Positions 1-6,995 of a DNA stretch of 9,108 bases are shown piece by piece (the first letter of the stretch is position 1; each line of letters begins with the position of its first letter). The translations under genes were made by a program, and so were the position numbers. Below the pieces are notes generated by a model that was given only the letters and a program-made list of their open reading frames with translations, was not told the DNA's origin and searched no databases. The DNA is from PVC group bacterium. Its GTDB lineage: Bacteria > Verrucomicrobiota > Kiritimatiellia > SS1-B-03-39 > UBA6053. The stretch is taken from the NCBI GenBank assembly GCA_003565815.1, contig PXAS01000002.1, positions 1 through 9,108 on the forward strand, given 5' to 3'.

Positions 1-79
1 GAACAAAAGCCGTTTCAGACAGCCTTTTTCAGCCCTCTATTTTCTACCGGCCAAGTGCTTACGATAAACCGGACTTCAA

Positions 80-108
80 GATACACGCTTTTTTGTATCA
101 TCTTTTTT
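80..108 (+). terminator. Rho-independent terminator-like hairpin, + strand
   Basis: GATACA (80-85) pairs with TGTATC (94-99) around an 8-base loop. A run of six T (103-108) follows shortly after on the + strand. The stem is short and AT-rich, and three bases separate it from the T run, so it is a modest candidate. No + strand gene lies in the window before it, so it would end a gene to the left that converges on the XylR-like gene. On the minus strand no T run follows the stem. Nothing else is recognisable in 1-141. Confidence 0.4.
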
Positions 109-141
109 CGGTAGACTCTAAGGGGGCTTGCCGGGAGGCGT

Positions 142-1323
142 TTATTGGGTGTCCGCCGATTTTGCCACGATATCCCGCCGGAATTCGGTGGGGGTCAGGC
201 CCACTTCCTCTCTGAAAACCCGCATGAAATAATTGGGTTCCTTGTATCCGCACTGCATGGAGATTTCCGCGAGGGTGGAATGGGTGTTGGCCAATAGATG
301 ACGGGCGCGTTCAATTTGTAGCTTTTTGATTTCCGCATGGGGCGAATGTCCCAAAACTTTTTTGACTTGGCGGTCCAGGGTGGCCCGACTCAAGTTGGTG
401 ACCTTCAGGACATCTTCAATTTGGATGCCCATGCAGGCGTGCGTGCGAATGAATCGAATGGCATGGGCGATCGTGGGTTCTGCCTGACCGATGAGATCCG
501 TGGATTCTCTTTCCACCACTTCGCCCGGATCGATCAACACCGGCTCCCTCGGCGGAGACTTTCCGTCCAGAATATCCAGCAAAAGCCGCGTGGCGGTCGC
601 CCCCACGGTAACGCCTTGCAACGGGACGGAGCTTAATGTGACCAGGCCGCCGTCGCACACCAATTCATTGTTTCCGCATCCGAGAACGGCGATTTCGCTG
701 GGCACCGCCCACCCCACGTTCAGACATCGGTCCAAAACACTGCGGGCCAAGTGGTCGGTTGCGGCGGTGATGGCCAAAGGCTTGGGCAGACCCTCCAGAA
801 TTTCCATGGTACTCTGAAAGCTTTCGAAGGCGATCTCCTTGCCCAAGATGCCGGCCTCCTTCAAACGGTTTCGCCACCCGAGCATTCGTTTGGCGGAAAA
901 TTCCTCGTTTTTCAAATCGATATACACTTGGGCATGATACCCCTTTCGCAACATGTGCGAGGCGGCGGTCCAGCCGACTTCCTCATTGTCGACCAACACC
1001 GTGGGCATGTCGTAGACGGGGGGGCTGTTGGAGACGTTTACGTAGGGGAGGCCGATTTCACGAACCGTTTTCAAGACGGACAAATTGGAACCGTAGACAA
1101 TGATTCCAATGGCGGCTTTGCTTTTGCAATAGTCGATGAGGTCCCCGAGGCTGTGCCGCTCCTGATCGTGGAACCGTATGGCAAACCGTTGGTTTTCATG
1201 GGTAAACTTCATCATGCCCTTGAAGATTTCGCGTGGATATGATTCGGATAGCGAAAAAGACGCCAATATACTGGGACGTTCGTAGGGGCTGGCAATCTGA
1301 TTGGGTGCGGTCATGGCGCTCAT
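142..1323 (-). CDS. XylR-like transcriptional regulator (LacI-type sensor fused to AraC HTH)
   Basis: This 393-residue protein matches the length and layout of the E. coli XylR class. Residues about 18-275 look like a LacI/periplasmic-binding-protein sensor domain, with alternating hydrophobic strands such as AIGIIVYGS (71-79) and IAVLGCGN (211-218). Residues about 283-386 form an AraC-type double helix-turn-helix. The second helix-turn-helix is near canonical: LAEISMQCGY (351-360), then YFMRVFREEVGLTPTEFRR. Family members bind a sugar in the sensor domain and activate sugar-use genes; no such genes lie in this window, so the ligand is unknown. The Met at codon 1 has AAGAA directly against it, whereas Met4 (position 1314) lies about nine bases from that motif, so Met4 may be the true start. 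The gene reads the same way as the DeoR gene but has its own promoter in the gap. The family call is firm; the name xylR is not justified. Confidence 0.9.
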   Translation of the reverse strand: MSAMTAPNQIASPYERPSILASFSLSESYPREIFKGMMKFTHENQRFAIRFHDQERHSLGDLIDYCKSKAAIGIIVYGSNLSVLKTVREIGLPYVNVSNSPPVYDMPTVLVDNEEVGWTAASHMLRKGYHAQVYIDLKNEEFSAKRMLGWRNRLKEAGILGKEIAFESFQSTMEILEGLPKPLAITAATDHLARSVLDRCLNVGWAVPSEIAVLGCGNNELVCDGGLVTLSSVPLQGVTVGATATRLLLDILDGKSPPREPVLIDPGEVVERESTDLIGQAEPTIAHAIRFIRTHACMGIQIEDVLKVTNLSRATLDRQVKKVLGHSPHAEIKKLQIERARHLLANTHSTLAEISMQCGYKEPNYFMRVFREEVGLTPTEFRRDIVAKSADTQ

Positions 1324-1362
1324 TTCTTGGATAAATTCTGAGTTTGGGAAAAGTGATGGACA

Positions 1363-1391
1363 TTTTTAGGCAATATAATATATTATGACAA
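1363..1391 (-). promoter_or_regulatory. Promoter of the XylR-like gene with palindrome in the spacer
   Basis: Reading the minus strand, TTGTCA (1391-1386, five of six to the sigma-70 -35 box) is followed by a 17-base spacer and TAAAAA (1368-1363, four of six to the -10 box). Transcription would start near 1356, giving a leader of about 33 bases. The spacer holds a perfect 12-base palindrome, ATAATATATTAT (1375-1386), where a repressor or the regulator itself could bind. Palindromes are easy to get by chance in AT-only sequence, so the operator role is an inference. Confidence 0.42.
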
Positions 1392-1550
1392 TAAAATATC
1401 ATCGCGATTTTTTCTTGGCTGATAGGTGAAATCGCCGGTCCTGCCGGGGCGTTCGACTTCTTACCCGTCCACATACGCCTTGGGTTCACCGGTGGTGGAG
1501 GTGTACACCACGCGGACCAAGGTTTATTCCCGGATTTCCGCCACGGGACG
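1386..1550 (-). pseudogene. Possible decayed LamG-like (concanavalin-type) coding remnant
   Basis: One minus-strand frame in the gap between the two regulator genes reads like protein despite stop codons. After a TAA at 1526-1524 come TLVRVVYTSTTGEPK and AYVDG. Then there is a TAA (1463-1461), followed by EVERPGRTGDFTYQPRKNRD and DILLS, and a stop at 1385-1383. The order 'R-V-V-Y ... TGE-K-Y-V-D-G-x-E-V' and then 'D-I-L-L' resembles the central strands of LamG/concanavalin A-like lectin domains, in which YVDGxxV is a common turn. Codons before 1440 end mostly in G or C, like the neighbouring genes. No start codon, ribosome site or full domain is present. It could be a relic of a secreted glycan-binding protein or a chance reading; I lean slightly towards chance without a search. 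Confidence 0.3.
1404..1435. repeat. Inverted repeat in the gap between the regulator genes
   Basis: GCGATTT (1404-1410) and AAATCGC (1429-1435) form a perfect 7-base inverted repeat with an 18-base spacing, just upstream of the XylR-like promoter. It could be a regulator binding site or a weak terminator for the DeoR gene (on the minus strand there is no T run after it). Further upstream, GTGGTG (1492-1497) pairs with CACCAC (1506-1511) and contains the palindrome GGTGTACACC (1500-1509), again without a T run. No convincing terminator for the DeoR gene is visible. Confidence 0.25.
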
Positions 1551-1551
1551 T

Positions 1552-2340
1552 TTACTTTGCATGACGGTACCCCGGCGTGTGTTTGGAGACCATCAAATGC
1601 ACGCCCGCACGTTGCAGGGCATTCCGGTGCGCAGGGGTGGTTTGAGGGTCCGTGATGACTTTGGCCACGTTGTTCAAGGCCGCGAAAAAATAACGGGAGC
1701 GTTGTTCCATTTTGCTGTGATCGGCGAGGATATAGACGGTTTCCGCCCAATCGATCACCGAACGTTTCAGGTTCATGTGGCGAACGGAGGCGTCACTGAA
1801 GCCCCGCTTGAAGTCGATGCCCTTGCAGCCGATGAAGGCTTTGTTGATTTGGCAGGTGGAGATCAATTGTTCGGCCAGCGGTCCCACGAAGGATGCCGAA
1901 CGGCGGTCATACAATCCCCCTGTGGAAATCAGTTCCACGTTGGTGCGCCGGCACAATTCGGAAAAGATGGGTTCGGAGTGGGTAATCACCGTACACCGCA
2001 GGTCCGGGAAAATGCGTGCCAACTGGTAAGCGGTGGTGCTTCCGTCCAAGAAAAGCGTGTCTTCCTCTTCGATTTCCTCCAAGGCGCAACGGGCAATCGC
2101 CTTTTTGGCTTCGACCTCGGAAATTTCCCGCAGATGATACGGGGGTGAGGATTGCGGCGTTTCCACGGGCAGGGCGCCGCCGTGGGTCCTGACCAGCAGA
2201 TTGTCCGCTTCCATTTTCATCAGGTCCCGTCGAATGGTCTCTTCCGCCACCTCAAAGCGGCGGGCCAATGCCGATACTTTTACCCCGCCCTGGCGCTCCA
2301 GGGTGCGGGAAATCTCAAGATGTCGTTGATGTGCAAACAT
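1552..2340 (-). CDS. DeoR-family transcriptional regulator
   Basis: The protein is 262 residues, the usual DeoR size. The N terminus MFAHQRHLEISRTLERQGG is typical, followed by a helix-turn-helix at 22-40 (VSALARRFEVAEETIRRDL) and the hallmark RTHGGA at 51-56. The C-terminal DeoRC domain shows FLDGSTTAYQLA (97-108), the usual phosphosugar-binding loop, and ADHSK (206-210). Family members usually repress sugar-metabolism genes and are released by a phosphorylated sugar. The open frame runs 79 codons further upstream to 2577, but family alignment fixes the start at ATG 2340, which has GAG six bases ahead; the extension would cross the divergent promoter and kinase 1. The gene is divergent from the kinase operon, which makes that operon, or the gene itself, a plausible target. 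Confidence 0.9.
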   Translation of the reverse strand: MFAHQRHLEISRTLERQGGVKVSALARRFEVAEETIRRDLMKMEADNLLVRTHGGALPVETPQSSPPYHLREISEVEAKKAIARCALEEIEEEDTLFLDGSTTAYQLARIFPDLRCTVITHSEPIFSELCRRTNVELISTGGLYDRRSASFVGPLAEQLISTCQINKAFIGCKGIDFKRGFSDASVRHMNLKRSVIDWAETVYILADHSKMEQRSRYFFAALNNVAKVITDPQTTPAHRNALQRAGVHLMVSKHTPGYRHAK

Positions 2341-2371
2341 GATGTACTCTGAAATCCATATCTCTTGATAT

Positions 2372-2400
2372 ATTCTTAAACACTTCACCTGGGATGGCAA
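2372..2400 (-). promoter_or_regulatory. Candidate promoter of the DeoR-family gene
   Basis: On the minus strand, TTGCCA (2400-2395) is followed by a 17-base spacer and AAGAAT (2377-2372). The -35 box matches sigma-70 consensus well and the -10 box moderately (four of six). Transcription would begin near 2365, about 25 bases before the ATG. A small inverted repeat, ATATC-tctt-GATAT (2358-2371), lies over the expected start site and could be an autoregulatory operator. Both are weak, consensus-based calls. Confidence 0.35.
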
Positions 2401-2447
2401 GATTATCCAGCCAAAAAACAACGGTACGCTTGAAAAAAATTCTAAGC

Positions 2448-2477
2448 TTGAGTTTGAACCCTTCGGGGTGGTAGAAT
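2448..2477 (+). promoter_or_regulatory. Candidate promoter of the kinase-HAD operon
   Basis: TTGAGT (2448-2453), an 18-base spacer and TAGAAT (2472-2477) form a sigma-70-like promoter on the + strand. Transcription would start around 2484, only about ten bases before the ATG at 2494. This fits the absence of any Shine-Dalgarno-like sequence there. It is the only good -35/-10 pair I see in the 153-base divergent region. Confidence 0.35.
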
Positions 2478-2493
2478 CATTTGCGGCACATAT

Positions 2494-4443
2494 ATGAATC
2501 ATCAGTATCATGAAAAATCGCCCGGTCAAACGGGCAATGAGGAACGGAAACGCTTGGAATGGCGTTTGCGGCAACAAGCGGAATCGATGCCGTTCATTGT
2601 GTGGACGGCCACGCCGGAAGGCGTGGTTGATTATGCGAATGGACGCTTGTTTGAATTGACGGGGATCTCACCGAAGTCCGATCCGGCGACGAGGTGGCAG
2701 TCCTGTTTGCTTCCCGAGGATTTGTCAGCTTGCCTGAAGGAATGGGAGACTTGCGTAAAACATGAGGCGGATTATGACATCGAATACCGCATTTTTTGTC
2801 AAGCGGAGAATCGATACCGTTGGTATCGGGTGAGGGCGGCGCCGACGCGTGAACCCGACGGGCGCATCTGCATGTGGTATGGGGTGGCGCTGGATATCGA
2901 TGAAACCAAAAGAAACGAAGCGAAGCTTTATGAGCAAGCCAGGTTGTTGGACGAAGCCCGGGACGCGATTTTGGTGCGCGACCTGAGCAATCAGATTCTC
3001 TATTGGAATCGAAGCGCCGAACGATTGTACGGATGGCGGCAAGAAGAAGTCCTCGGTCATCCCATCGAAGCATCCCTATACTTGAATCCCGAGCAATTTT
3101 TGAAGGCGTGTCAGTCGACGTTGGCCGCCGGAGAATGGACGGGGGAATTGGAGCAAAAAAACCGGGCAGGTGAAGTACTCTTGGTGGAGGCGCGTTGGAC
3201 CCTGATCCGGGACGAGGCCGGGCAACCCGAGTCCGTCATGGCGATTCATACGGATCATACCGAGCGCAAGCATCTGGAACGGCAGCTATTGCGGGCGCAG
3301 CGCATGGAAAGCATCGGCACCTTGGCCGGGGGCATTGCCCACGATCTCAACAATTTGCTTTCTCCGATTCTCATGGGCGTGGATCTTATCCGGGAAACGA
3401 ATCCCGATCCGTGGGTCGTCCAGATTTTGGAGAACATCGGCCTAAGCGCGCGCCGGGGAACGGACTTGGTGAAACAGGTCCTGTCCTTTGCCCGCGGCGT
3501 GGAAGGGGCCCAGGTATTGATGCGGGTCGAGCGCTTGGCGGATGAGATGGAGGCGATTGTGAAGACTTTTCCGAAGCAGATTCGGTTTCAGCGCCGCATT
3601 CCAGAACCCCTTTGGCCGGTCCTTGGCGATCCCACGCAATTGTGTCAAGTTTTGCTGAATTTATGTACGAATGCCAGAGACGCGATGCCGAATGGCGGTT
3701 GTTTGACGTTTTCCGCCCATAATGTCGAGTTGGATGAACAATACACGGTTATGGATCGGAATGCCGTGACCGGACCGTATGTCTCCATCGAGATCGCCGA
3801 CGAGGGAATCGGCATGGCGAAAGAAGTGCTCGCGCAGGTTTTCGAGCCTTTTTTCACGACCAAAAAACTTGGAAACGGGACGGGTTTGGGTCTTTCGACG
3901 ACGATGGGCATCGTGCGCAGTCACGGAGGCTTTGTCAATGTCTACAGTGAACCGGGGCGAGGCAGTGTGTTCAAGGTGTATTTGCCGGCCCGGCTGGGGA
4001 AAGAAGAACGCGAAGCCCTGATCCCGAATTCGGAGGGGGAGCGCATGCCCCGCGGTCATGGGGAGCACATTCTAGTGGTGGATGATGAAATTTCGATTTT
4101 GACCATTACGTGTCAAACCTTGGAAGCCTTCGGCTATCGGGTGCTCGTGGCGGAAGATGGCGCCCATGCCATCAGCCTGTACGCACTGAATCGGGAGAAA
4201 ATCAAAGCCGTGATCACGGATATGATGATGCCGGTAATGGACGGGCACGCGTTGATCGCGGCCCTGCTGCGTTTGAACCCGAATTTGCCCGTAATCGCCT
4301 CCAGCGGCCTGGATGCCAATGGCAACGTGGCCAAAGCGGTGAATGCGGGCGTGAAACATTTCCTACACAAACCGTATACGGCTGAAGCCATTCTCCTGAA
4401 ACTCAATGCAGCCCTTCACGGCGGGGAAGGGGTTTCACCGTGA
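2494..4443 (+). CDS. Hybrid sensor histidine kinase (PAS-PAS-HisKA-HATPase-REC)
   Basis: This 649-residue soluble signalling protein has no membrane segment or signal peptide. PAS1 spans about 28-143 (MPFIVWTATPEGVVDYANG) and PAS2 about 150-258 (ILYWNRSAERLYGW). HisKA covers about 259-335 with the H-box AHDLNN, phospho-accepting His283 and acidic Asp284. HATPase_c spans about 375-499: N-box NLCTNARDAM (389-398), G1 DEGIGM (436-441), F-box FEPFFTTK (450-457), G2 GNGTGLGLS (460-468). The receiver spans about 525-640: acidic Asp530/Asp531, phospho-accepting Asp576 (ITDMMMP), Ser603/604 and Lys626. All catalytic residues are present. It should autophosphorylate His283 and pass phosphate to its own receiver; no Hpt or DNA-binding output is attached. 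The ATG start lacks a ribosome site; TTG at 2554 after AGGAA is an alternative. It is first in a likely operon with kinase 2. Confidence 0.93.
   Translation: MNHQYHEKSPGQTGNEERKRLEWRLRQQAESMPFIVWTATPEGVVDYANGRLFELTGISPKSDPATRWQSCLLPEDLSACLKEWETCVKHEADYDIEYRIFCQAENRYRWYRVRAAPTREPDGRICMWYGVALDIDETKRNEAKLYEQARLLDEARDAILVRDLSNQILYWNRSAERLYGWRQEEVLGHPIEASLYLNPEQFLKACQSTLAAGEWTGELEQKNRAGEVLLVEARWTLIRDEAGQPESVMAIHTDHTERKHLERQLLRAQRMESIGTLAGGIAHDLNNLLSPILMGVDLIRETNPDPWVVQILENIGLSARRGTDLVKQVLSFARGVEGAQVLMRVERLADEMEAIVKTFPKQIRFQRRIPEPLWPVLGDPTQLCQVLLNLCTNARDAMPNGGCLTFSAHNVELDEQYTVMDRNAVTGPYVSIEIADEGIGMAKEVLAQVFEPFFTTKKLGNGTGLGLSTTMGIVRSHGGFVNVYSEPGRGSVFKVYLPARLGKEEREALIPNSEGERMPRGHGEHILVVDDEISILTITCQTLEAFGYRVLVAEDGAHAISLYALNREKIKAVITDMMMPVMDGHALIAALLRLNPNLPVIASSGLDANGNVAKAVNAGVKHFLHKPYTAEAILLKLNAALHGGEGVSP
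4423..4443 (+). promoter_or_regulatory. Ribosome site and GTGA start/stop overlap coupling the two kinases
   Basis: The last bases of kinase 1 contain a G-rich Shine-Dalgarno-like stretch, GGGGAAGGGG (4423-4432), seven bases before GTG (4440-4442). The TGA stop of kinase 1 (4441-4443) overlaps that GTG in the classic GTGA layout. This fixes the kinase 2 start and predicts translational coupling. The ATG at 4444 is out of frame. Confidence 0.75.
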
Positions 4444-6938
4444 AATGGTTTTCCTCCATCAAGCGATTCGAGCGCGGCGATCCCCGTGGTTCCGCTGACG
4501 GTGACGCTTCGACTTCAAGAGGCGGCTCCCCTTCGGAATCCAAACTAAATTATCGTGAAGTGGCCGAAGTTCAGGTCGCGCTTCTGGACGCCATGCCCGC
4601 TCACATGGCGTTTCTGGACAACACCGGTGTGGTTCTGGAAGTGAATCGAGCCTGGCGCCGCTATGGCAGTGAAAACGGTTTCCAAGATGAAAACCATGGC
4701 GTGGGCGAAAATTATTTGCATGTTTGTGAGCGCGCGGGCGAACAGGGCTCGAAAGAAGCGGGCATGGTTGCCGACGGCATCCGCAAGGTTTTGAACGGGG
4801 AAACTCCTGAATTTACCATGGAATATCCCTGCCATACCACCAAGGAAAAACGTTGGTTTCGTTTGGTCGTTTCACCGGTTGAATTCGGCGAACATACCGG
4901 GGCGGTGATCATGCACGTCGATATGACGGCGCGGAAACTGGCGGAATTTGAACGGGAAAATATCAACGAAAATTTACGGGAACGGGTGAAGGAGCAACGG
5001 ACCTTGTATCGCATCACCCGATGGTTGCGGGAAGATGAGGGATCCGAGCGGGAACTGTTGGAGCGGGTGGCGGCGGAGTTGATCCGGGGAATGCGATTGT
5101 GCGAATATGCCGCCGCGCGCATTGTCTACGATGGATTGGAGGTGACCACGGACGGTTTTGAAAACGAAGGCCCTCGAATCAAAGCGTCCTTCTCCAGCGA
5201 TTGCGGGAAAATCGGGGAAATCGAGGTGATGTACCGGGGGCAGGACTCCCCGGGTCCGGAGTCATTTCTGCGGGAGGAACGGGAGTTGTTGGACTCGATC
5301 GGAAGTTCGTTGGGCGCCTATTTCACCCGGCGTTACGACCGCATGGCCTTGCAGGCGAGCGAAGCCCGCTTCCGACTGTTGTTCCAGGACGTGGCCAACG
5401 TGGCTGTGCAGGGCTGTGCGATGAATGGCGAAATTCTATACTGGAATGGCGCTTCGGAGAAGTTGTATGGGTATATCCGCGAAGAAGCCCTGGGCAAAAA
5501 TATCGCCGATTTGTTGGCCCCCGCCGATCAGAGAAACAAGACGCTGGATACCCTCAAGCAATTGGAAACCGGCAATGGGCTTCCGGCCTCTGGCGAATTT
5601 CGGTTGAAGCATAAAGACGGCCGCTTTGTCCATGTGTTTTCCAGCATGGTCGTGATTCGCCATGCCCATGCGGAGCCGGAAGTGTTTTTCATGGATGTCG
5701 ATTTGACCGAACGAAAGGCCCTGGAGCAACAAATGTTGCGCGCGCAACGACTGGAAAGCATTGGCACCCTGGCGGGCGGGGTGGCTCATCATTTGAATAA
5801 TATGCTCACGCCGGTGATCGTGGGGGCGGAGCTTCTGGACCAACTAAACGATAATCCCGAATTGGACCCGGTCATCCTGCAAGTCGCGGAAGGCTCCCGC
5901 CGCAGCGCGGAAATCGTCAAACAACTGTTGTCGTTTTCGAAAGGAGTGGAGGGGCGCCGCCAGGAAGTCGATCTGGAAAAAGTGCTGAAGAATGAAATGA
6001 AATTTTTGAAGGCCACCTTTCCCAAAAACATTCGATTGACCCTGGACGTTCGCGACGGCGTCCGCACCGTGGAAGGCGATCCCACCCAACTCAGCCAAGT
6101 TTTGATGAATTTGTGCGTCAACGCCCGCGACGCCATGCCCGACGGCGGAACCTTGACCTTGACACTTCGGGAAACGGAGATTGACGCGCAATATGCCAGT
6201 CTGGAAAAAAACCTCGTCCCCGGAAAATACGTGGCGATGGAAGTGGCCGACGACGGATATGGCATGGAAACCCGGGTCAAGGACCGGGTTTTCGAACCTT
6301 TTTACACCACCAAACCCATTGGCAAAGGCACGGGGCTGGGCCTGTCCACCTCGTTGGGGGTGGTTCGGAGCCACGGGGGCTTCATGACCGTGTACAGCGA
6401 GCCCGGAAATGGAACGGTATTCAGGGTGTATTTGCCTCCGTACCGAAAATCGGGACGGTCAGAACTTTCGAAAAAAGCTTCCTCCGATACTCAGTCCGAC
6501 TCCCCTTCCGATCCGCCTTCCGATCTCTCTGCCGTCCCCCGAACCCGAGCGAAGCCGACGGGGCGGGGAGAATGCGTTTTGGTGGTGGATGACGAGCAAC
6601 TGGTGTTGGTGGTGACCCGGAAAACCCTGGAAAAACATGGTTACCGGGTGTTGACGGCCGTGGACGGGGCGGAAGCGATTGCGTTGTTCGCCGAATCCCA
6701 ACGCGACATTGATCTGGTGATCACGGACATGATGATGCCGGTCATGAATGGACAAGCCCTCATCTCGGCCTTACACAGGATCAAGCCGGACCTTCCCATC
6801 ATTGCCACCAGTGGCATGAACCCGGACGAGATTTTTCAAAGGAGCGAAGCCGGCCGTTGCGTCTGTTTTTTACCCAAACCTTTTTCCGGGGAAGAATTGA
6901 TGCTGGCAATTGAAAACTGTCAGGGGAAAAACAGGTGA
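4440..6938 (+). CDS. Hybrid sensor histidine kinase (PAS-GAF-like-PAS-HisKA-HATPase-REC) with atypical H-box
   Basis: The protein is 832 residues, soluble and paralogous to the preceding kinase. PAS1 spans about 42-168. A GAF-like module spans about 186-300, beginning EQRTLYRITRWLRE and ending FLREERELLDSIGSSLG, a common companion of PAS domains. PAS2 spans about 305-428 (ILYWNGASEKLYGY). HisKA has the H-box AHHLNN: His450 is the expected phosphate acceptor, but the next residue is His451 instead of Asp or Glu. HATPase_c (about 545-667) is intact: N-box NLCVNARDAM (557-566), G1 DDGYGM, F-box FEPFYTTK (618-625), G2 GKGTGLGLS (628-636). A Ser/Asp/Pro-rich linker (668-708) leads to a receiver with Asp717/718, acceptor Asp763, Thr790 and Lys813. 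No Hpt or output domain follows. The GTG start is set by the overlap with kinase 1. The missing acid may change kinase or phosphatase balance, although AHH variants do occur in hybrid kinases. Confidence 0.93.
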   Translation: MKWFSSIKRFERGDPRGSADGDASTSRGGSPSESKLNYREVAEVQVALLDAMPAHMAFLDNTGVVLEVNRAWRRYGSENGFQDENHGVGENYLHVCERAGEQGSKEAGMVADGIRKVLNGETPEFTMEYPCHTTKEKRWFRLVVSPVEFGEHTGAVIMHVDMTARKLAEFERENINENLRERVKEQRTLYRITRWLREDEGSERELLERVAAELIRGMRLCEYAAARIVYDGLEVTTDGFENEGPRIKASFSSDCGKIGEIEVMYRGQDSPGPESFLREERELLDSIGSSLGAYFTRRYDRMALQASEARFRLLFQDVANVAVQGCAMNGEILYWNGASEKLYGYIREEALGKNIADLLAPADQRNKTLDTLKQLETGNGLPASGEFRLKHKDGRFVHVFSSMVVIRHAHAEPEVFFMDVDLTERKALEQQMLRAQRLESIGTLAGGVAHHLNNMLTPVIVGAELLDQLNDNPELDPVILQVAEGSRRSAEIVKQLLSFSKGVEGRRQEVDLEKVLKNEMKFLKATFPKNIRLTLDVRDGVRTVEGDPTQLSQVLMNLCVNARDAMPDGGTLTLTLRETEIDAQYASLEKNLVPGKYVAMEVADDGYGMETRVKDRVFEPFYTTKPIGKGTGLGLSTSLGVVRSHGGFMTVYSEPGNGTVFRVYLPPYRKSGRSELSKKASSDTQSDSPSDPPSDLSAVPRTRAKPTGRGECVLVVDDEQLVLVVTRKTLEKHGYRVLTAVDGAEAIALFAESQRDIDLVITDMMMPVMNGQALISALHRIKPDLPIIATSGMNPDEIFQRSEAGRCVCFLPKPFSGEELMLAIENCQGKNR
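6481..6525 (+). repeat. Degenerate 12-bp tandem repeat encoding the kinase 2 linker
   Basis: CCTTCCGATC occurs at 6504-6513 and again at 6516-6525, exactly 12 bases apart. Looser copies (CTCCGATA near 6482, AGTCCGAC near 6493) precede it. In frame it gives SDT-QSD-SPSD-PPSD, a flexible acidic linker between the ATPase and receiver domains. Kinase 1 has a shorter linker without it, so the repeat appears to have expanded after the two genes diverged. Confidence 0.5.
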
Positions 6939-6979
6939 ATCCCCTCATTCCGTGCTTGTTTTCCCAGGGGAAACCGTGC

Positions 6980-6995
6980 AGGAACATCCAACATG
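6980..6995 (+). promoter_or_regulatory. Ribosome-binding site of the HAD gene
   Basis: AGGAA (6980-6984) lies eight bases before ATG at 6993 and supports that start over the GTG further inside, which would leave motif I right at the N terminus. The gap to the kinase 2 stop is only 54 bases with no terminator, so the gene is probably cotranscribed. Confidence 0.6.

Noticed and set aside
1426..2148. Long + strand open frame of 240 codons
   Set aside because: It is antisense to a clear DeoR-family gene and has no recognisable protein character.
2341..2577. N-terminal extension of the DeoR-family open frame to 2577
   Set aside because: It would run through the divergent promoter region and into kinase 1, and the DeoR family begins at the Met at 2340.
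5844..6374. Minus-strand open frame of 176 codons opposite kinase 2
   Set aside because: It is a shadow of a strongly conserved kinase core, with no ribosome site or domain.
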